64,000 bases of DNA from Crocodylus rhombifer (GCA_038503035.1 JAVSML010038941.1:1-64000), one strand, 5' to 3'; counted from the first letter of the stretch, positions 23,109 to 35,603 are shown. The notes: generated by a model from the letters alone, not told the origin. Program-made: numbers and translations.

Positions 23109-24037
23109 GTGCTATGTTATAATGCAAGTACAATTAGAAAAATTATAAAAGAATAAGTTGTAAAATAAAATTTATTTTTTTCAACGGAGTATGGAGTACA
23201 AGATAAAATATTCACCAGAAAAACAAGACGATGTCTTGCACTGAAACACTGAGAAAAAGGCCAGGTTTATTTATCTACCACTTTAAGGAAAAAAGCACAG
23301 AATGACTGCATAAATATTCTAATAATATTTTATTAGAAATGGATGCATTTGCTATGCATTTATTTGAGTGTGGCACTTTTAACCAAGAATTTCATTTTTA
23401 CTTTTCTTTTTAGAAACTGCAGTATTACAATTGATCTTTGTTAGCATCAACTGATAGTGCTATGCATGGTATAAACAACCTTTGATAGTCCAAAAATTAC
23501 TTTTCACATGAAAAATTTTCTGTTATAATCAACACTTCATCATCATACTGTTTCTAAACCTTGCAGGCAATATTTAGAACTTAAATTTACCAGCTTATAA
23601 AATTACAGATTATATGAAACCAGATGTTATATCAAGGGGCAAAACACTATAAACTCATTACCATATTTGGCACTGCAACTATAAACTCTCTTTAAAGAGA
23701 TTATATAGCACCTTTTGAAAAATGGGTCAAAAAAGAACATTCTTCATTCAATATCACAATTTTTTCTGATTACTCATTGAAAATGTAAAAACATCCTACA
23801 TTTAGATGTTTCTTTTCCTTTTATAAAATCATCACAGCTGCAAGAAATAAACCATAGCACCAAAAATTCTCTTTCGGAAAACATGGCAGAAAGTTGCAGC
23901 AGCTGATAAAAATGCAGTGAACTGTTCTGTCCAAACAGCTTTGCTTTTTTTTTTTTTTTAAACAATGCATGTATATATTCTTAAATCCAATACTCAAATG
24001 TATTTAAAAAAACAGAAATTACTCCAACTTAGGAAGT
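23109..24037. other. TLK1 intron, no feature seen
   Basis: AT-rich sequence with a long T run near 23947-23960; no exon or transposon recognised. Confidence 0.55.
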
Positions 24038-24250
24038 ATAGTTGTATAGTTAATATACTGAACATTAACTCTGAATATTTGGGTTTAAATCTCAGTTCTT
24101 ATTTTGTGTGACCCTAGTAATTGACTTAGTATCTCAGTTTCCCAACTGCAAAATGGGAATAACCAACTTCTCCATCTAACAAGTATGTTATGAGGATGAT
24201 TATAGTAGCATGAGGTACTCAAATTCTCCAAGGTGATGGAATATAGAAAT
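24038..24250 (+). mobile_element. MIR SINE
   Basis: Plus-strand sequence follows the MIR consensus as I know it: TTTGGGTTTAAATCTCAGTT, then TGTGTGACCCTAGTAATTGA, ATCTCAGTTTCCCAACTGCA, AAATGGGAATAACC, and a trailing region with TTATGAGGATGATTATAG. MIR is an ancient tRNA-derived SINE retained in mammals and slowly evolving reptiles. Confidence 0.85.
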
Positions 24251-24258
24251 GCTAGACA

Positions 24259-24470
24259 GTGGCCACATCTATGAGACTACTGCACAGTGGTTACTGTACA
24301 TTTATTTAGTACTTTTATAAACTGTTTATGCTGTATTGCTGGTGAACACCTTTTTTGTGATGCTACTGTGCAGTAGCCTAATACTACTGTGCAGTAGCAC
24401 TGCATCACGGTTTTTTGCAGTAGTATCAGGCTACTGCATAGTCAGTGTCTCGTGTAGATTCCTGGCAACT
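24259..24470. mobile_element. Short DNA element with imperfect inverted ends
   Basis: The left end CAGTGGCCACATCTATGAGAC mirrors the right end GTCTCGTGTAGATTCCTGGC imperfectly. The interior repeats CTACTGTGCAGTAG-like palindromes three times. It abuts the MIR at 24038-24250. A convincing target-site duplication was not found. A non-autonomous hAT-like element is likely. Confidence 0.5.
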
Positions 24471-25699
24471 TCTAGTACAGTACTATATTGTTCTTTCATA
24501 GAATTGCAATACCATTGCATAAATTTCCAGTCGTTAGCTGCACATTTCCAGTGCAACTGCTAGCTACCAACTACACTACTGCAGCACTGTCCAAAGTAAA
24601 AAGTTATGGTTATAAGATTATTTCAAAACAGAACCATCATACACAGTACATCTAATCCCATTCAGAGATGCATCTGCATGTTTCCTTCTGCCAACTGCAT
24701 CATAATCACTTATTCCTTTCTAAGCACTGAAGAATAAATACAAATATGAGGTGATCAGCTGAAATCCATTTCGTCTTGAAAATTATCAGAGCTGTAAAGT
24801 TCCAATTTAACCTTGCATTAAACCTGAAATCAAACTTGCACAACCCATTATGGGCAGAATCTTGAAAAGTCCCTTATTATGTACAAGCCACAAATAACAG
24901 AGCTTGACTTTCAGGCCTTAAATTAAACTAATGCTACTGCGTGAAAAAACACCTGTATTTGGAAGCTGAGCAAAATGTCATCTGAAAGTCACTGTTGCTT
25001 GGGAGCTCTCTCCACATTGTTTAAACAAAGCATCAATTTTCAGTCTCAAAGTATCAGTTTTCACCTCCATTTTTACCTACTATGACTAAAACAAATATCT
25101 GATTATCAGAACTCAAGAAATTATTATTTTTGTCTTCTGGAATTCAATCAAAATCGGAAAACATCAGACCTATAGCTATGACACCTTCTAATTTTAGCTA
25201 GCTTAAATTAAAACAAAACAAAAGTTACATCTTTCTCCTTTGTGCCCAAAAATGCGGACTAAAAAGTCCAAGGATTAAGGCTTTTTCTTAAAATTTAAAG
25301 TACAAGCCACTTGTCCTTTAATTTTCAGAGGAACTTCTTCATGTCCCTCTGTCTAATCAGCAATAATTTTTACTTACCACAGCATGCAGAAACAATTCAG
25401 GTCCAGCTCTCTTAAACAAAATATCATTCCAGTTTTAAGAATTCAGGACACCCATGTTTAGGCATGCACATCAGTGCAATCCTGGTGTAGACAGGCAAAG
25501 CTTTTTGCAACACTGGAATCTGCATTTCCCAAAGCTAAAAGTTAAACTCCAGTGATGCAAACATTTTGCTTGTCCAATTTAAGGGTCCTGCCAGTGCAGT
25601 TACAACAGTGGCTTGCTACTGATGGCTATGTTTACAGCAAATTTCTAGTCTAAATCAAGTCTGAACTTATTTAGAATTGTGAAACTCACTTAGGCCCCC
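24471..25699. other. TLK1 intron, nothing assigned
   Basis: AT-rich sequence. The part from about 25440 may belong to the repeat that follows, but its left end could not be fixed. Confidence 0.45.
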
Positions 25700-26100
25700 A
25701 AGCTATGGCCCCTGCCAGGCATGCAGCTAAAGGTGCAATGGGATCTGATGCACGATCCTCACAATTGTGCTTTTTGCCATGCCACATGTGCATGGCAGTA
25801 GGCATGACTGTAGGATCAAGCATCAGATCTCATCATACCTTACTGCCCAAGCAGGAGACCAGGATCATGATCCCAGGCTCCCCTGCACCAGCAAGTACCA
25901 AGCTCCAGTTGCTGGGAGCCTTCAATTAATGGCATGATACAAACCAACAGCCAAGTTATTACACATTTTTTATGGAATAATTTTATGGCATATTCCATGT
26001 TTTATGATGCAATTAATTGCTTTAACATGTGGGCAGGTCACATCTTAAGACCTGATTAACTGGTTAATTAGGTCTTAAGTGTAATCTGTGGCAGAGACCT
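25700..26100. repeat. Interspersed repeat, copy 1 of a three-copy family
   Basis: The part with GGTGCAATGGGATCTGATGC…CATGTGCATGGCAG matches 31995-32140. The part with TTACACATTTTTTATGG…GATGCAATTAATTGC…GGTTAATTAGGTCTTAAGTG matches 35640-35780. Near the right end (26040-26082) an almost perfect hairpin is formed by ACATCTTAAGACCT and AGGTCTTAAGTGT. Probably a non-autonomous DNA transposon; class uncertain. Confidence 0.55.
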
Positions 26101-26507
26101 ATGAAACACACTTTGAATGAAAATCTTGGCAACTGGTATTTTCTGATAGGAAGTCTGAAGAAACAGACTTGTGGATAGAGTAAAAAAAAAACCACTAGGG
26201 AACAGAGAGTTGGCCTTAAGAAATTTCTACTTTACTAGCAGCAGATACAGCTCAACTTTGGATAGTTCTATGAATGGGAAAGTAACAAGCAAAGTTAAAA
26301 CTGTTTTGGTCTATATTGCTATAGTCTCCTCCCTCAAACTTTTCTTTGTTGAGCCTGTGGAACAACACTATGCCTTCCTACACCTAAACAAATGCAACTA
26401 CCAAAAGTTTCTCAAAGAGAGGCCTTCATAATTAATAAAACTTCAAAACCCATCCTTGCATAACAAAGATGACTTTAATGGTAATCTACATGAGAAAATC
26501 CTACATG

Positions 26508-26775
26508 CACAGGGCTTGGTAACCTACAGCTTGCAGGCCAGATCTGGCCCAAGGTGCTTGTGGGCTTCTGCAGCATTTTGGTAGTGTGGGCTCTAATAGT
26601 ATCTGCAGGGGGGGGACGGGACCTTCACTTGCTCAGCGGGGAGAAGTGCTGGCAGCATTATGGAGTGGAGTGGAGACTGGCTGTGGCTGCAAAGGTTAGG
26701 CTGCAAACAGCACATGCAAAGAGTTGAGCTCTGTTAAAGAAGTCCCCTTGCTGCAGAATGTTGCCAGCCCCTGCT
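26508..26775. mobile_element. Short hAT-like element
   Basis: The left end CAGGGCTTGGTAACCTACAG and the right end CTGCAGAATGTTGCCAGCCCCTG form imperfect inverted repeats, followed on the left by GGCCAGATCTGGCCC, typical of vertebrate hAT elements of this size. The flanking duplication is weak (5 of 8). GC-rich interior without coding capacity. Confidence 0.6.
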
Positions 26776-27224
26776 ATAGGATAGATGGAAGATGAAATAG
26801 ACAGAGCTAACCTCCTACTCCAGGAACTGCCAGTGACTAGGTTTATGCTCAGTTGCTTTAGACTTGCTGTTCAGACACTGTTTTCAAGAGGTTTATCGAG
26901 AGGCCTTACGCCAAAAGGAAGTTGAAGACCAAGATAAAACTTTGATTTATCTGCCTTGAATATTAACTACCTTGAAACGGGCCTAATATCTAATATGACT
27001 TAATATCAGGAAAGACCCAAATAATTTTATATATCCATTTGCTGAAACATGATCAGACCCTTTCCTGTTACAGACACAGCAAACACCAAAGTATTAAAGC
27101 TGAAGAGTTCTAGGTTTTAGAAGAGAAACTTTTAGAATGATCAGAACAGAAAATCCAGGCCTACTCTGTAACAGTGTGTTTTACTTCTTAGAGATTTCTC
27201 TACTTCCCTTGTTAGATTTCTAGG
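26776..27224. other. TLK1 intron, no feature seen
   Basis: AT-rich intron between a hAT-like element and a CR1. Confidence 0.55.
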
Positions 27225-28568
27225 ACTCTAAAGGGAGGAAGGAGGACCCAGGAAACTATAGGCCAGTTAGTCTTACCTCGATCCTGGGTAAGCTTTTTGA
27301 GAGAATTATCCTGGCACATATCCATGAGGGGCCAGCGGGGAAGGTTATGCTTAGGGTCAACCAACACGGATTCATTAGAGGCAGGTCCTGTCAGACCAAC
27401 CTGGTGGCCTTCTGTGACCAGGTCAGAAAATCCTTAGATGCAGGGGTAGCAGTGGATGTAGTCTTTCTGGACTTTTGGAAGGCCTTCGACACTGTCTCTC
27501 ACCCCATTTTCATCAAAAAACTGGGGGACTGTGGTGTCGACACCTACACAGTCAAATGGGTCACTAACTGGCTGGAGGGCTGCACCCAGAGAGTGGCGGT
27601 GGATAGGTCATTTTTGACCTGGAGGGATGTGGGCAGTGGGGTTTCGCAGGGCTGGGTCCTCGGGCCTGCACTGTTCAACATCTTCATCAGTGACTTGCAC
27701 CCTGTTCAAATTTGCTGACGACACTAAGATGTGGGGGGAATGGAAAAATAGGCTGCAATCGGACCTAGCCAGGTTACAGGGGTGGGCGGATGAGAACAGG
27801 ATGGGTTTCAACACTGACAAGTGCCAGGTGCTGCACCTGGGGAGGAAGAACCAGCAGCTTACCTACAGGTTGGAGAACTCCCTTCTAGTCAGTGCAGAGG
27901 CAGAAAAGGATCTTGGGAGTCATCACTGATGCCACGATAAGCATGGGCTGGCAGTGTGGGGATGCAGTTAGGAAGGCCAACTACACCTTGTCATGCATCC
28001 ACAGATGCATCTTGAGCAGGTCCAAGGAGGTGATCCTCCCCCTCTATGTGGCACTGGTCAGGCCGCAGTTCTGGGTGCCGCACTTCAAGAGGGATGTAGA
28101 CAACATGAGGAGGGTCCAGAGGAGGGCCACTCGCATGATCAGGGGGCAGCAGGGCAGGCCCTACGAGGAAAGGCTAAGAGACCTGAACCTGTTCAGCCTC
28201 TACAAGACAAGACTGAGGGCCGATCTAGTGGCCTGTTACAAACTAGTCAGAGGGGACCCGCAGGCATTGGGGGAATCCTTGTTGCCCCGACCACTACCAG
28301 GAGTGACTAGAAATAACGGTCACAAGCTGGCAGAGGGTAGATTCAGACTAGATATCAGGAGGCGCTACTTCACGGTCAGGGTGGCTAGGATCTGGAACAA
28401 ACTTCCAAGCGAAGTGGTGCTGGCTCCTTCCCTGGGGGTCTTTAAGAGGAGGCTAGACAAACACCTTGCTGGGGTTGTTTGACCCCAGTACTTTTTCCTG
28501 CCAAGGCAGGGGGTCAGACTTGATGATCTGCTCAGGTCCCTTCCAACACTACAAACTATGAAACTATG
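27225..28568 (+). mobile_element. CR1 LINE, reverse transcriptase to 3' end
   Basis: A young 5'-truncated CR1 starting in the reverse-transcriptase fingers (GNYRPVSLTSILGKLFE). It retains NQHGFIRGRSCQTNLVAF, VVFLDFWKAFDTVSHP, GSGVSQGWVLGPALFNIF and the catalytic TLFKFADDTKMW with both aspartates intact. A small deletion just before FADD near 27700 and a frameshift near 27910 split it into three frames (27347-27718, 27627-27929, 27892-28482). The last contains [15 protein letters not shown] and NKLPSEVVLAPSLGVFKRR. It ends with an AAACTATGAAACTATGA tail. Inactive, but less decayed than the copy at 2935. Confidence 0.93.
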
Positions 28569-29889
28569 ACTCCAGGAAGATGACAGATGAAGGAGACTCT
28601 ACTCTTAGGTGAAGGTCTAGTTTGTTCCCTGTATTCATATCTAGATTTGAATGGGCACCCAGAAACATTCAGATGAATTTCTCACTGGGGTGACTGGTAC
28701 AAGAAAGATCCATTAGGACTTAACCAGTAAGAACTTAACGTAGGAGACAGTCCTATTACTTGTACTATCCTTTTGTGCTGCTTGCAGATTTTCTCTGGGG
28801 GAGGAAAAGCCTGATGAGTCAGAGCCCTCAACTATGCTTTTCAAGAGTGTGTGAACACATGCATACAGCTGCACAAAAATGAGAACCAGCAGAAGTTTAG
28901 GTATTTAAATGGCATTTGGTATAACTATGCCCTTTCCAATGCTTTGTCAGTCGCTTGCGACTAATGGCAATTGACTGAACCACTGCTGCTCATACTGTCA
29001 AAAGTCTGCAAACACTTAGAGTTGCAATATATTCACATAAATCTGAGGCAAAGCCAAGACTGATAAGGTCAGAAAAGGATGACAGCCAGACTAACAATGC
29101 TGGATTAACTTTGAAAATTAATTTGTCATTGTTATTTGGCTGATAAGCTAGCAGCAGAAAGACCTTATGTTTGAAAACACAAATGAAATGGCTACTCAAA
29201 CTGAAAATGGATCTCCACTTCGTATCTTGAAAAAAATACAAGTCGTTTCCAATTTGAATAATTTACAACTTGCTCGTTCATCTCTCATCTGTGAAGTCTA
29301 TGCAATTTTGACTATATACCAGGGAAACGAGATGGAGTAGCATATAGAGAGTGTTTTCCTGGCATGGAGGCATGCTAGGAGCAGAAGACTGAGTCAGGAG
29401 CAGGACAAAGCACAGAGTTATGGAGTTTAAGGACAGCACTTCAGCCCACAGGAAAACCTAAAGAAAGTAAAGTAACTCAGACAGAACCCTTCCATCTTCC
29501 CCTGCCCCCTAAATAAAACCGGAGCTTCTTTAGCCCAAAGCAGACCAGAATCAGTAAGGCAAAAGGGTAGCCTAAAGACCTCTCTGTGCCTTTTTCCTCC
29601 CCTTCCTACCTATCACTCCCTTGTTTCTGTAACACACCTAAGCTAAAACAATGCAGTTAGCCTTTAATGATAAAGCAAGCAACCAACAGAATTTCAAAGA
29701 CAACAATACTTTTGATGAAGCCTTACTTTGTTCCTCAATATATTGTACATTTTAGTGTTACACATACTTTTTTAATTTCATGATAAACAGAGGGCATATA
29801 TCTTCTTTAAAACTGTATATTTAAAATAAGTGTTCAACCAAAACATATAGTTGAATTTGTAGTTGTGATTTTTTTTTTAGCATACATAC
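28569..29889. other. TLK1 intron, no feature seen
   Basis: Mixed-composition intron up to the exon at 29890. No repeat recognised. Confidence 0.55.
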
Positions 29890-29961
29890 CTCTGATTCTT
29901 TATCACTTAGAGATCCCAAACTTCCAAAACTGTGATTAGAGCTTTCATTATTGGTTGAGGC
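29890..29961 (-). CDS. TLK1: TLK1 exon, 24 codons
   Basis: The minus strand reads ASTNNESSNHSFGSLGSLSD then KESE, a diagnostic TLK1 segment (TLK2 has a related SLCSVGSLSDKE). It starts after ttttcactag, ends at GAG|gtatgt, is 72 bp, and has phase 0 at both ends. It joins GAK of the exon at 36751-36869 to TPEKKQ of the exon at 17386-17461. Serine-rich and likely disordered. No defect. Confidence 0.97.
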
Positions 29962-30464
29962 CTAGTGAAAAAGGACAAATAAATATTCTCAAATTTATAA
30001 AATACGTAGTAAGTTATTAACATCTGTAGTAATACAAAATAAGAGTAATCAAATTTCACACTTCAAGAAAAAATGATTAACCATAGGTATCATATAACCT
30101 GCAAGTAGGAAACTGAATTTGATAGACAAAATGCACTGATCTTGCACAGTTAAACTGATTGTTCCTACACGTATAAAAACCATTCCAAAGAATATCCTTT
30201 TTAAATTAAAGTTAGAAAGAACACAGCTATCCTTAAATATTTTTAAACAAATATAAAATAACAACTTTTTAGAGAATATTTTTCTGTAAAAACAGCAACA
30301 AATGTCTTTTGGTACTACTTTCTCAGGGAACATAAATTATTTTGAAATCTCCATTTTTCGGGTATCTGATCACAAGAACCAACCAAGAGAATTCATTTTA
30401 CAATCTATTTTTAATTTTTCACCTTACATTTCTGAAATGGCATCCCAGCATTATAATTTATTGG
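29962..30464. other. TLK1 intron, no feature seen
   Basis: AT-rich intron immediately upstream (gene direction) of the 72-bp exon; nothing else recognised. Confidence 0.55.
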
Positions 30465-30750
30465 AAACGCCCAACTACCAGAGGATGGATGAGGCTTTTT
30501 TTAAAGCAATTACTAGAAGTATTTAGACGATAGGATGTAAGCGATAATACACGACTTAACTACCCAGATATCTATTGGAAAAGAAATGCAGCAGGACACA
30601 AATTGGAATGCTAATTCTTGGTTTACAACAAGGACAGTTTCTTTAAGATAACTTAGTCAATGGGATAGTGTGGCCACATAGATTTGATTACAAGTTAAAG
30701 TAACAGATTGAGAATCTGAAGCGGAAATATAATTTTGGTGCAAGTGATTA
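30465..30750 (+). mobile_element. Decayed CR1-group endonuclease fragment
   Basis: In shifting frames the plus strand reads MDEAFFKAI or LFLKQLLEVFR, then LNYPDIYWKRNAAGHKLE, and near the end NFGASD. These match the order of motifs in CR1/L3 ORF2 endonucleases (DEAF..QL.E, FNYPDI.W...TAGHKQS, G.SDH). A younger CR1 tail follows directly at 30757. It is very degraded. Confidence 0.5.
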
Positions 30751-30756
30751 AATGAG

Positions 30757-31176
30757 TTCAGCAGGGCAGGCCCTATGAGGAGAGGCTACGGGACCTGAAC
30801 CTGTTCAGCCTCCACAAGACAAGACTGAGGGGGGATCTAGTGGCCTGTAATAAACTAGTCAGGGGGGATCAGCAGGCACTGGGGGAGTCACTATTCCCCC
30901 GTTCACTGCCAGGAGTGACCAGGAATAACGGTCACAAGCTGGCAGAGGGCAGGTTTAGGCTAGATATCAGGAAGCGCTACTTCACGGTCAGGGCGGCTAG
31001 GGTCTGGAACCAACTTCCAAGAGAAGCGGTGCTAGCTCCTATCCTGGGGGTTTTTAAGAGGAGGTTGGATGAACATCTTGCTGGGGTCGTTTGACCCCAG
31101 TATTATTTCCTGCCATGGCAGGGGGTCAGACTAGATGATCTACGTAGGTCCCTTCCGACCCTAGAAACTATGAAAC
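30757..31176 (+). mobile_element. CR1 LINE 3' end, young subfamily
   Basis: It starts at the CAGCAGGGCAGGCCCTATGA region, also present at about 28146 in the next CR1. It contains NKLVRGDQQALGESLFPRSL, NNGHKLAEGRFRLDIRKRYF and NQLPREAVLAP, and ends in GACCCTAGAAACTATGAAAC. The last 84 codons of the ORF2 C-terminal frame (30840-31094) are open. Confidence 0.93.
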
Positions 31177-31984
31177 AACTCTAAGGAAAGGAAAGAGCAG
31201 CATATTAAAAGCAATGGACTTCAAAAAACAGACTTTAGAAAACTCATGGAGAGGTACCTAGTAAAATTGTGATTTTGTACAAAACACAGTATCTGGCACT
31301 GACAGCAAAATTGGGTCATGTCCATGAAATCCAAGGGGGAAAAATAAATCCTACTGAAAATAAAATGCTGGCTCCCCAGAGTAGCCAGCAGAACTCGCAG
31401 TGCTGCAGCCTAGCTGTGCAGCCTGCCTCGGGAGGAGGAAGGGGAGGAAAGAAACAAGGATGCCAGAACAAAGGGGAGCCCAAAATGGCTGTCACCCCCA
31501 CCCCTCACTGCTGGCTGGCTAAGGGGGCTGCCTGTTAGGTGGCCCCACCCCTCCCCACCAATCAGCAGCAAGGGGTGGGGCCACATGACAGGCAGCCCTT
31601 GCTACCAATCAGCAGCAAGGGGCAGGGCTGCATGAGGACAGCCCTCAGCACCCCACCACGATCAGCCTACAAAAATGGCGGCCAGCCCCGCAATCTCCCT
31701 GCGAAACTGGCTGGCTGCCTACTTGAGTTGGGTAGACACCTACTCATGGAACTGAATAGATAAGACATCTTGGGAAGAAAATCTAAGAGGGGGAAAAAAG
31801 CATATGAGAACTTGAAGCTACTGAAGACACAGTCTTAAATGCACAATGCAAATTATCACAGTATAGAAGAAAGATGTTCTACAACAACCTAAAAATAAAA
31901 AAATGAATTACAGAAATAGTGATTACAAATACACATGAGCAAGGGTGAACATCAACTCAGAAAGGTTAAGATTCAAGATCCCTG
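31177..31984. repeat. GC-rich region with a duplicated CCAATCAGCAGCAAGG unit
   Basis: The block at 31330-31730 is GC-rich. A unit CACCAATCAGCAGCAAGGGG followed by a GGGCCACATGACAGGC-like stretch occurs twice at about 31556-31640. CCAAT-containing GC-rich units like this are typical of LTR or DNA-transposon interiors, but I cannot identify element ends. Beyond 31740 the sequence is ordinary AT-rich intron. Confidence 0.4.
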
Positions 31985-32160
31985 ACATGTTCATTTAAAG
32001 ATGCAATGGGATTTGATGCCGGATCCTAACAGTCACACTTCCTGCCGCACCACACGTGCATGGCAGCACACATGATTAGGGGATTGGGATGAGATCTTCA
32101 TAACACCATTACTACTTCCCAGTGCAGGGGGAGTTCAGGATCATTAAATTTGAAAGCAGG
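31985..32160. repeat. Interspersed repeat, copy 2 of a three-copy family
   Basis: It opens with GACATGTTCATTTAAAGATG and then GCAATGGGATTTGATGCCGG, paralleling copy 1 at about 25730 and the left end of copy 3 at 35604. Its right part is missing or replaced by CTGGGACCA-containing repeats that run to about 32370. Confidence 0.5.
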
Positions 32161-32379
32161 TGCCCACAGCCCAGCATGAACTATACAGTCCTAGGGCTGG
32201 GACCAACAGTCAGCTGATGACTGGGACCATACTGGAGTTGCTTTAAGACTCCAGTGCAATTCTGGAGCTGGGACCAACCATCAGCTGACAGTAAATCCCA
32301 GCCTAACAACCACACTGGAGCCAATCTGACATGCCAGAGTAGTCCTGGGACCAGCAATGAGCTGATCATGGGACCCCTG

Positions 32380-34340
32380 CCAGTACCCCTCACTCCCAAC
32401 CCGCAGTTCCCCGTCTCCAGTGGTGCCCCTCAATCCTGTCCCACGGACCCTCACATCCCCCGCAGTCCCGCTGGTGCCCCTCATGCCCAGCCCACTGCTT
32501 TCTGTTGGCACTGAATTTGGATCCAGCCTCTATACCTTTGTCCTGGGTGAGCATAACCCTCAGACCAACCACAACATCTGCCAGTTGATAATAGGCAAAT
32601 TTATTGATACAGAGTGATACCAAAAAAGCAATACAAACAATCAAACAATTCTGTATTTACCCATCCTAAGGCTATCATCAGAGTCAAAATACATCTGGTC
32701 AGGATGCAGGCTCTACTCTGAGGCTCTCTCTCTTAGGTGTCAGCAGTCTGGTTGTGAGATGCCAAGGCCAACAGCCCCCCTTCCAGTGGGGTGCATGAGA
32801 TGGGCTGCTGGTATGCCCTCAGTCCATGGTGGTCTCAGGGACCCTTCCCCAGGGGATGGGGACAGGGACCCCTCTCAGGGAGCAGGACAGGGAGGGACAA
32901 GGAGGAAGAGAAGGACGGACAGGAAGGGATGCTTAGTTAATCTCAAGTCTCTGGTTTTGTATTCTCCTTCCCCCTTGATGACTCTTCATCCATGGCTATC
33001 TCTGGTTGGTTCCTCTGTGTGGTCGCATGTCCACGTAGCTTTCTAGGCCTTCTCTTAATTTCATCTGTTCCCCCAATACTGGGACTTAGCACCCCCTGTT
33101 GCTCTGGGGCCTTGTACCTTATGTCACTTATCTTGTGTTATGGGACAGTATGGTACATACTTCTTTGGTTCCCAAGCTGTGTGTCCTTGTGTTAGACAAC
33201 CTGTCTGCCTTGAAGGCTGTGATCTCATGTTATGGCATGCCCCCTTCATCTCTCAGGCTGTGCCCATCCACTGGCCTTGTTGTGCTAGACAGCCCACCTG
33301 CTTTCCATGCCATGAGAAGCTGAGTGAGTCTCCCAAGTTCTTCAGAAATCCATTTAACCGCTGTTGTTTATCTTGAACCCTTATAATGCATATAACTTAT
33401 ATCTATAAGCCAATTCCCAAAAACAGACCTTTAAATACCATTTTTAAGCCAACACCCTCCACCCCCAGCATAGGGGCGGGGGGGGGGGGGGTGCCCAACC
33501 AAAGACAACACATCAGGCAGGCATAGAGGGGCATTTGCCAATGTGTGTGCTTACAGCAGGGCATGGGGCTGCAGCCTGGCCAGAACAGCACAAGCAGAAG
33601 CCCTCTCTGTGGCCCAATGGGCAGGACCCAGCATGGGAAAGCAGAGTGGGGCAGCAACCCTCTTGCACTGCTGGCAGTGTGACAGCAGTGAAGAAGTAAT
33701 GGACCAGGGGTAGAGAGAAAATGTTGCCTTTATCTCCTACTGCTGCCAGCTGCTTAAACACTGAGCTGTGGTTCTACTGTGCTTCCATGGGCTAGTCACT
33801 GCTGCTACTCCCCTCAGTCTGCCTGCACTGCCCCCCCCACACTTCCCCTCCATGGAAAAGCTGCAGCCCAGTGCACAAGCAGCTAGTGATGGGAGGAAGT
33901 GAGGGCAGCACAGCTCCCACCCCGCCATCTGTTACTCCTTGCACTGTTGGCACAGCTCTCACAGTGGTTCTGGCAGTGGAAGCAGCAAGTCTTGCCACCC
34001 TTGTCTACCAGGTCCTGCCCACTGGGCTGGTTTGGCCAGGCTGCAGCCCCATGCCCACTGTGGGAGTAGAAATCCGGCAGGCAGGGCACTGTGACAGGGA
34101 CTTGTCCCCCTGCCTCCCCCATGCCTGCTCAACTCATTGCCTACTCCCCCTCCCATACTTACCTGTGGAGAGCTGCGGGAGCTGCTCTCTACCATGCTGC
34201 CTGGCTCCCACATACATATGTGCAAGTGCCTATCATCATTCTCTTCCCTCTCCCCCAGCCCTAAGAATTCAGTGGTTTCCCACATTTTTCTCCTTTAACA
34301 GGAAAAACAAAAATCAGTGTTTTTCAGCAGCAAATGGAAA
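32380..34340. mobile_element. GC-rich hAT-like element, interrupted
   Basis: Segments on either side of 32503-33454 match the interior of the hAT-like element at 50579-51358 in the same order. First comes GGTGCCCCTCA-type repeats, then GGGCATGGGGCTGCAGCCTGG, CACAAGCAGAAG, GTGGCCCAATGGGCAGGACC, and finally a terminal region with CAGCAGCAAATGGAAAA. Termini and flanking duplication are not resolved. It has no transposase. A G run of 14-16 lies near 33478-33491. Confidence 0.45.
32503..33454 (-). mobile_element. Candidate solo LTR inserted in the hAT-like element
   Basis: The 952-bp segment begins TGTTGGC and ends GCCAACA, the TG…CA inverted termini expected of an LTR. It interrupts the GC-rich hAT-like sequence that resumes on both sides. 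The flanking 5-mers CTTTC and CCCTC agree at three positions only. On the minus strand an AATAAA signal lies about 95 bp from the 3' end and TATA-like sequence lies near the 5' end, so minus orientation is more likely. No internal viral genes are seen. The family is not recognised. Confidence 0.4.
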
Positions 34341-35603
34341 ACCTGGATTCTTGGTCATGAGGAGCCCCACAGCTTCCCATGACCTGGCACTCTGGCCCAA
34401 CTGATAAGCTCCCCTCTGGTAGCCTATAAACCTCAGCATCTCTAGCCTTGTGCTTAAAAGTTGCACATATTCAGCAGTGTTTGGTTCAAGAAGGCTCCAG
34501 AAAGCCTGAACTACTGAACTGTATCCTTCTTTCTGAACTTTGAGCATGCTCAGTTGGCAGAGAGGTGATAAATAGATTTGGCACCAAGGCTGAAAAAGAC
34601 ATGAAAGCACACCTTCTGAGGTGACTGGTACCATGACTGGATAAAGCCTGAGAGAGTGATAAATGTCTATTCAAGTTATGACTGCCAAGTGCATCTGTTG
34701 GTTGGAGAAATGACTGACAGTTCCTACGAGTTTGATGGGTTTAGAAATATGGTGCAATTAAAAGTTATAAAAGGGACCAGATCTGAGGGATCTGGCTCTC
34801 CTGCAAAACGAGTGTGTTCCCTGTGTGCATGAATGTGTACCTGGAGTGCCTGAGGCAAGAAGGCCCAGAGTAGCCATGAGCTGTAGTGTAGTCCAGTGGC
34901 AGGGAACCATCTCCTGTGGAATGAATAGGATCCTTGCATGTGGGTGCTGGTGAGTGTGTGTTTGGAGTGCTGTGGCTGGACAGCCTGGGAGGCCAGAGGC
35001 CAACATGGTCCAGCATGTGATTGTACCTTGTATGCTTGGTGAGAGTGTTCCAGAAGATCATTGGGCTGGTTGAGCTACAGTGAGTGACTACCCCACACAA
35101 GCATGAGTGAAGGCCTGGGAAGCGAAAACTCTTCTCCATATGTTTGAGGGTGTGTAAACACAGTGAGGGTCTGGGGGGAACCAATACTTCCGTAGAATGT
35201 GGATTTACCTAAGTGGTGTTGTCTGCAGTGAATGTTTGCTGCTGGTGAGAGATGGCTATTGCTCTGTAGCACCCTCAGTTGGATCTACCATTGGCATTGT
35301 TGTTTGTTATTGCTGATATTGGGATGCTGTTATTGCATATATTGTTTGCTGCTGAATATAGTCGTTGTTGTTACTCCTCTATCTTGTGTTGGCATCGAGT
35401 CACTAATTAATGATATTCTGCTAACTAGAGTCAGGCAGCAGGCTTATGGTTAGTGAGGGTTGAGGCTCCACCTCTTTCACAGTGGGATCCTTTAATTGGG
35501 ATTAACAACTCTATTTGCATAATTAAGGATATTTCCTTGTTCAATACCTCAACTCAGCACCCTGAAAACAGCAGGCATTCAGCAGGCATGGCAGAAACCC
35601 TGC
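34341..35603. other. TLK1 intron, unidentified GT-rich sequence
   Basis: Moderately GC- and GT-rich, with loosely repeated GTGTGTTTGGAGTGCTG-like phrases at 34800-34980 and TTGTTG-rich sequence at 35290-35370. It could be an old LTR or other repeat; I could not assign it. Confidence 0.35.

Noticed and set aside
33871..34404. 177-codon plus-strand frame as a host gene
   Set aside because: It falls in GC-rich hAT-like sequence homologous to the non-coding interior at 50579-51358.
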